Assembly: GCA_910575055.1 (NCBI GenBank)
Contig: CAJTDC010000001.1
Span: 310,001 to 374,000 of the forward strand
From: Clostridia bacterium
GTDB taxonomy: Bacteria > Bacillota > Clostridia > Lachnospirales > Anaerotignaceae
Direction of reading: 5' to 3'
Length of the DNA: 64,000 bases
Below are positions 62,601 through 64,000 of the stretch, one piece after another. A program made the position numbers and the translations under genes. Within the stretch, counting starts at the first letter, position 1. Every line of letters begins with the position of its first letter. The notes below the pieces were generated by a model. It had not been told where the DNA came from. It did no database searches and saw only the letters and a program-made list of their open reading frames with translations.

Positions 62601-62912
62601 TTATAATGAAATTGCTTTAATTTGTAATTCTGTAAAAGGTTGTCTATGACCTTTTTTCTTATGAAATCCTTTTTTGGATTTATATTTATATACAATTACT
62701 TTTTTTGCTTTTCCTTCACCTAATACAGATGCAGATACTTTTGCACCAGAAACATAAGGAGCGCCTACCGTTACATCACTATCTTTTGCAACAACAAGCA
62801 CTTTATCAAAGCTATATTCTTGTCCTTCTTCCACAGCAAGTTTTTCTACTTTAATAACATCGCCTTCTGCTACTTTATATTGTTTTCCACCAGTTTCAAT
62901 AATTGCGTACAT
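62601..62912 (-). CDS. rplU: Ribosomal protein bL21
   Basis: The protein has 103 residues, the family length. It begins [18 protein letters not shown] and contains [16 protein letters not shown] and [21 protein letters not shown]. It binds 23S rRNA near domain V. It is the first gene of the rplU-prp-rpmA operon, behind a structured leader and a consensus-like promoter. GGAGGTG precedes the ATG. Confidence 0.97.
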   Translation of the reverse strand: MYAIIETGGKQYKVAEGDVIKVEKLAVEEGQEYSFDKVLVVAKDSDVTVGAPYVSGAKVSASVLGEGKAKKVIVYKYKSKKGFHKKKGHRQPFTELQIKAISL

Positions 62913-62929
62913 CTTTCGTACACCTCCTC

Positions 62930-62996
62930 ACCACTAAACTCGCCGAATATGGTATTCTTATTAGAATTTAGAACCTCTTCGTGCGGCTAAACATAC
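62930..62996 (-). ncRNA. Ribosomal protein L21 leader (candidate)
   Basis: The minus-strand leader contains TTTAGCCGCACGAAGAGG and later TTCGGCGAGTTTA. GCCG and CGGC can close a stem, with an inner ATTCT/AGAAT hairpin. Position and motifs fit the Firmicutes L21 leader, an autoregulatory element, but no covariance test was possible. Confidence 0.6.
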
Positions 62997-63002
62997 TTCG
63001 TT

Positions 63003-63031
63003 ATCGTATCACAAGCAACAAATTCTGTCAA
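63003..63031 (-). promoter_or_regulatory. SigA promoter of rplU-prp-rpmA
   Basis: On the minus strand TTGACA (63031-63026), a 17-base spacer and TACGAT (63008-63003). Confidence 0.75.
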
Positions 63032-63049
63032 TACTTTTTGTTTAAAAAT

Positions 63050-64000
63050 TCAATATAGCGGCTTTCCTTTTTTGATTAATTGATATTTTGTATTATCTTT
63101 ATTTTCTTTTAAATACTTTATTAGTGTTTCATATCCTTTTTTACTCAATATTTTTGTTTGTTCATAAGCACATTGTATTTGATAAGATTGTTCCAAAAAA
63201 GAAATACCTTGTTCTATTTTACTCAATGAAACATAAAAAACACCTAACTTACTCATCAATTTACCATATGCTTTACTTTCTTTTCCTTTTTCATTGCCAA
63301 ATAATTTGACTGCTTCGTTTATATTTTGTTCTCCTTGTTCATCATTTTTGTCTATTTTTAAAAGAATTTCTCCCAATTTTAACAATTCTTTTGCTAAATC
63401 CAAACATTCTCCTTTATATTGTCTGATATATTCTACTGCTTCTTTATAATAAATGCTGGCTTGCTCCTTTTTTTTTAAACGTTCTGATATTTTTCCCATT
63501 CTTTGTACTCTTTCCAAATATAGCTGATTTTTTAATGTTTTGCCATGAAATAGTTTATGCCATATTTCATAATAGCAAAGTGATTTTTCTATATCTTTGA
63601 GTGCAAAATAAAAATCTCCCATCAACCCCATTAATATACAATATTCTTCTCCTTTTGTAGAGCCATATTCTTGTTGATATTTTATAGCATAAATAAATTT
63701 TTCAAATGCTTTTTTATAATTTCCTCCTAAAAGACATAATATTCCTATTTTTCTAACTGCTTCTGCATAAATTTGTCCTTCTCCTTGTTTTTCTGCTTTT
63801 TCTAGCCATACAAAAGCCTTATCATATTGTCCTATTTCAGCATAAAAATCTCCTATTTCAATACAACATTGTTGTGCTTTTAAATCATCTGCTCCAAATT
63901 CTGCAATTCTTTGTTCATAATAAGATAATAGATAATTTTCTTTTTCTTCAAAACTCATATTGCTTTTTTCTATTTTCTTTTTTTCTTCAGATTGTTTTAT
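63050..64000 (-). CDS. Tetratricopeptide-repeat protein, 5' partial
   Basis: At least 316 residues are visible and the frame is open to the right edge. The first internal ATG at 63958 has no RBS, so the true start is probably outside the window. Several TPR-like helix pairs are seen, for example AQQCCIEIGDFYAEIGQYDKAFVWLEKA, YCILMGLMGDFYFALKDIEKSLCYYEI and YGKLMSKLGVFYVSLSKIEQGISFLEQS (in separated stretches). The tail is basic. It is a scaffold-type protein with no visible enzyme domain, and the function is unknown. It ends 19 bases from the rplU promoter. Confidence 0.75.
   Translation of the reverse strand: MKQSEEKKKIEKSNMSFEEKENYLLSYYEQRIAEFGADDLKAQQCCIEIGDFYAEIGQYDKAFVWLEKAEKQGEGQIYAEAVRKIGILCLLGGNYKKAFEKFIYAIKYQQEYGSTKGEEYCILMGLMGDFYFALKDIEKSLCYYEIWHKLFHGKTLKNQLYLERVQRMGKISERLKKKEQASIYYKEAVEYIRQYKGECLDLAKELLKLGEILLKIDKNDEQGEQNINEAVKLFGNEKGKESKAYGKLMSKLGVFYVSLSKIEQGISFLEQSYQIQCAYEQTKILSKKGYETLIKYLKENKDNTKYQLIKKGKPLY

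Overview
The window is AT-rich DNA with Firmicutes-type gene order: dnaG-rpoD-trmK-nif3, darA-holB-ricT-yabB-rsmI, and rplU-prp-rpmA-obgE-yhbY-nadD-yqeK-rsfS. A stage II sporulation protein (SpoIIP), a YtvI-like protein, a type A RNase P RNA and near-consensus SigA promoters with strong AGGAGG ribosome sites all fit a spore-forming (or spore-former-derived) anaerobic member of the Clostridia. The Fe-S aldo/keto reductases also fit an anaerobe. The species cannot be named from the sequence alone. There are no tRNA or rRNA genes, insertion sequences, prophage genes or CRISPR arrays that I can see. TTG start codons are common (for example rpoD, trmK, ispE and mscS).

Bases 1-13.4 kb: two tandem SEDS-like membrane proteins (the first cut by the window edge), spoIIP on the other strand, a membrane-anchored protein of unknown function, a PEGA-domain membrane protein, phosphoglucomutase, ispE with a GntR regulator, a LysM-G5 wall protein and glucose-6-phosphate isomerase. 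Bases 13.5-17.6 kb: a HAD phosphatase, then a thiamine-salvage operon (tenA-thiZXY) read leftward from a consensus promoter, a TPP riboswitch and a terminator. Bases 17.8-26 kb: a ThrE-type split exporter, a YtvI-like permease, a secreted serpin fused to a copper-amine-oxidase-type domain, a chemoreceptor, RNase P RNA, and a GNAT acetyltransferase pseudogene with two in-frame stops.

Bases 26-40 kb are almost all on the minus strand: a TGS/uridine-kinase-like protein, nif3, trmK, rpoD, dnaG, then a metallo-hydrolase-tex-sbcD-sbcC operon. Bases 40-47 kb hold a DUF2798 gene behind an unusual hairpin leader and the darA-to-decarboxylase operon. Bases 47-52 kb hold mtnN, an orphan NADAR gene, a glutamine-amidotransferase-like hydrolase, mscS, DUF951, pgeF and a fused RNase HII-YraN gene. 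Bases 52.2-56.5 kb form an accessory, probably stress-related region: a MerR-type promoter with a 19-base spacer drives an Fe-S aldo/keto reductase, a flavodoxin-like reductase and a Vat-like acetyltransferase. A second Fe-S aldo/keto reductase and a small secreted Cys/His-rich protein follow. Bases 56.6-64 kb hold an RlmD-type methyltransferase, an S1 protein, and the ribosome/Obg cluster with a NadD-YqeK fusion and the L27-processing protease Prp. A TPR protein is cut by the right edge.

Gene-free stretches above 300 bases: 17362-17821 (thiamine promoter, riboswitch, terminator and the upstream region of the exporter), 22212-22597 (divergent promoters only) and 24617-25068 (RNase P RNA and its signals). 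The strongest leads for something new are the SEDS-like pair with an Asp-to-Glu change, the serpin fusion, the DUF2798 leader and the MerR-controlled redox module.
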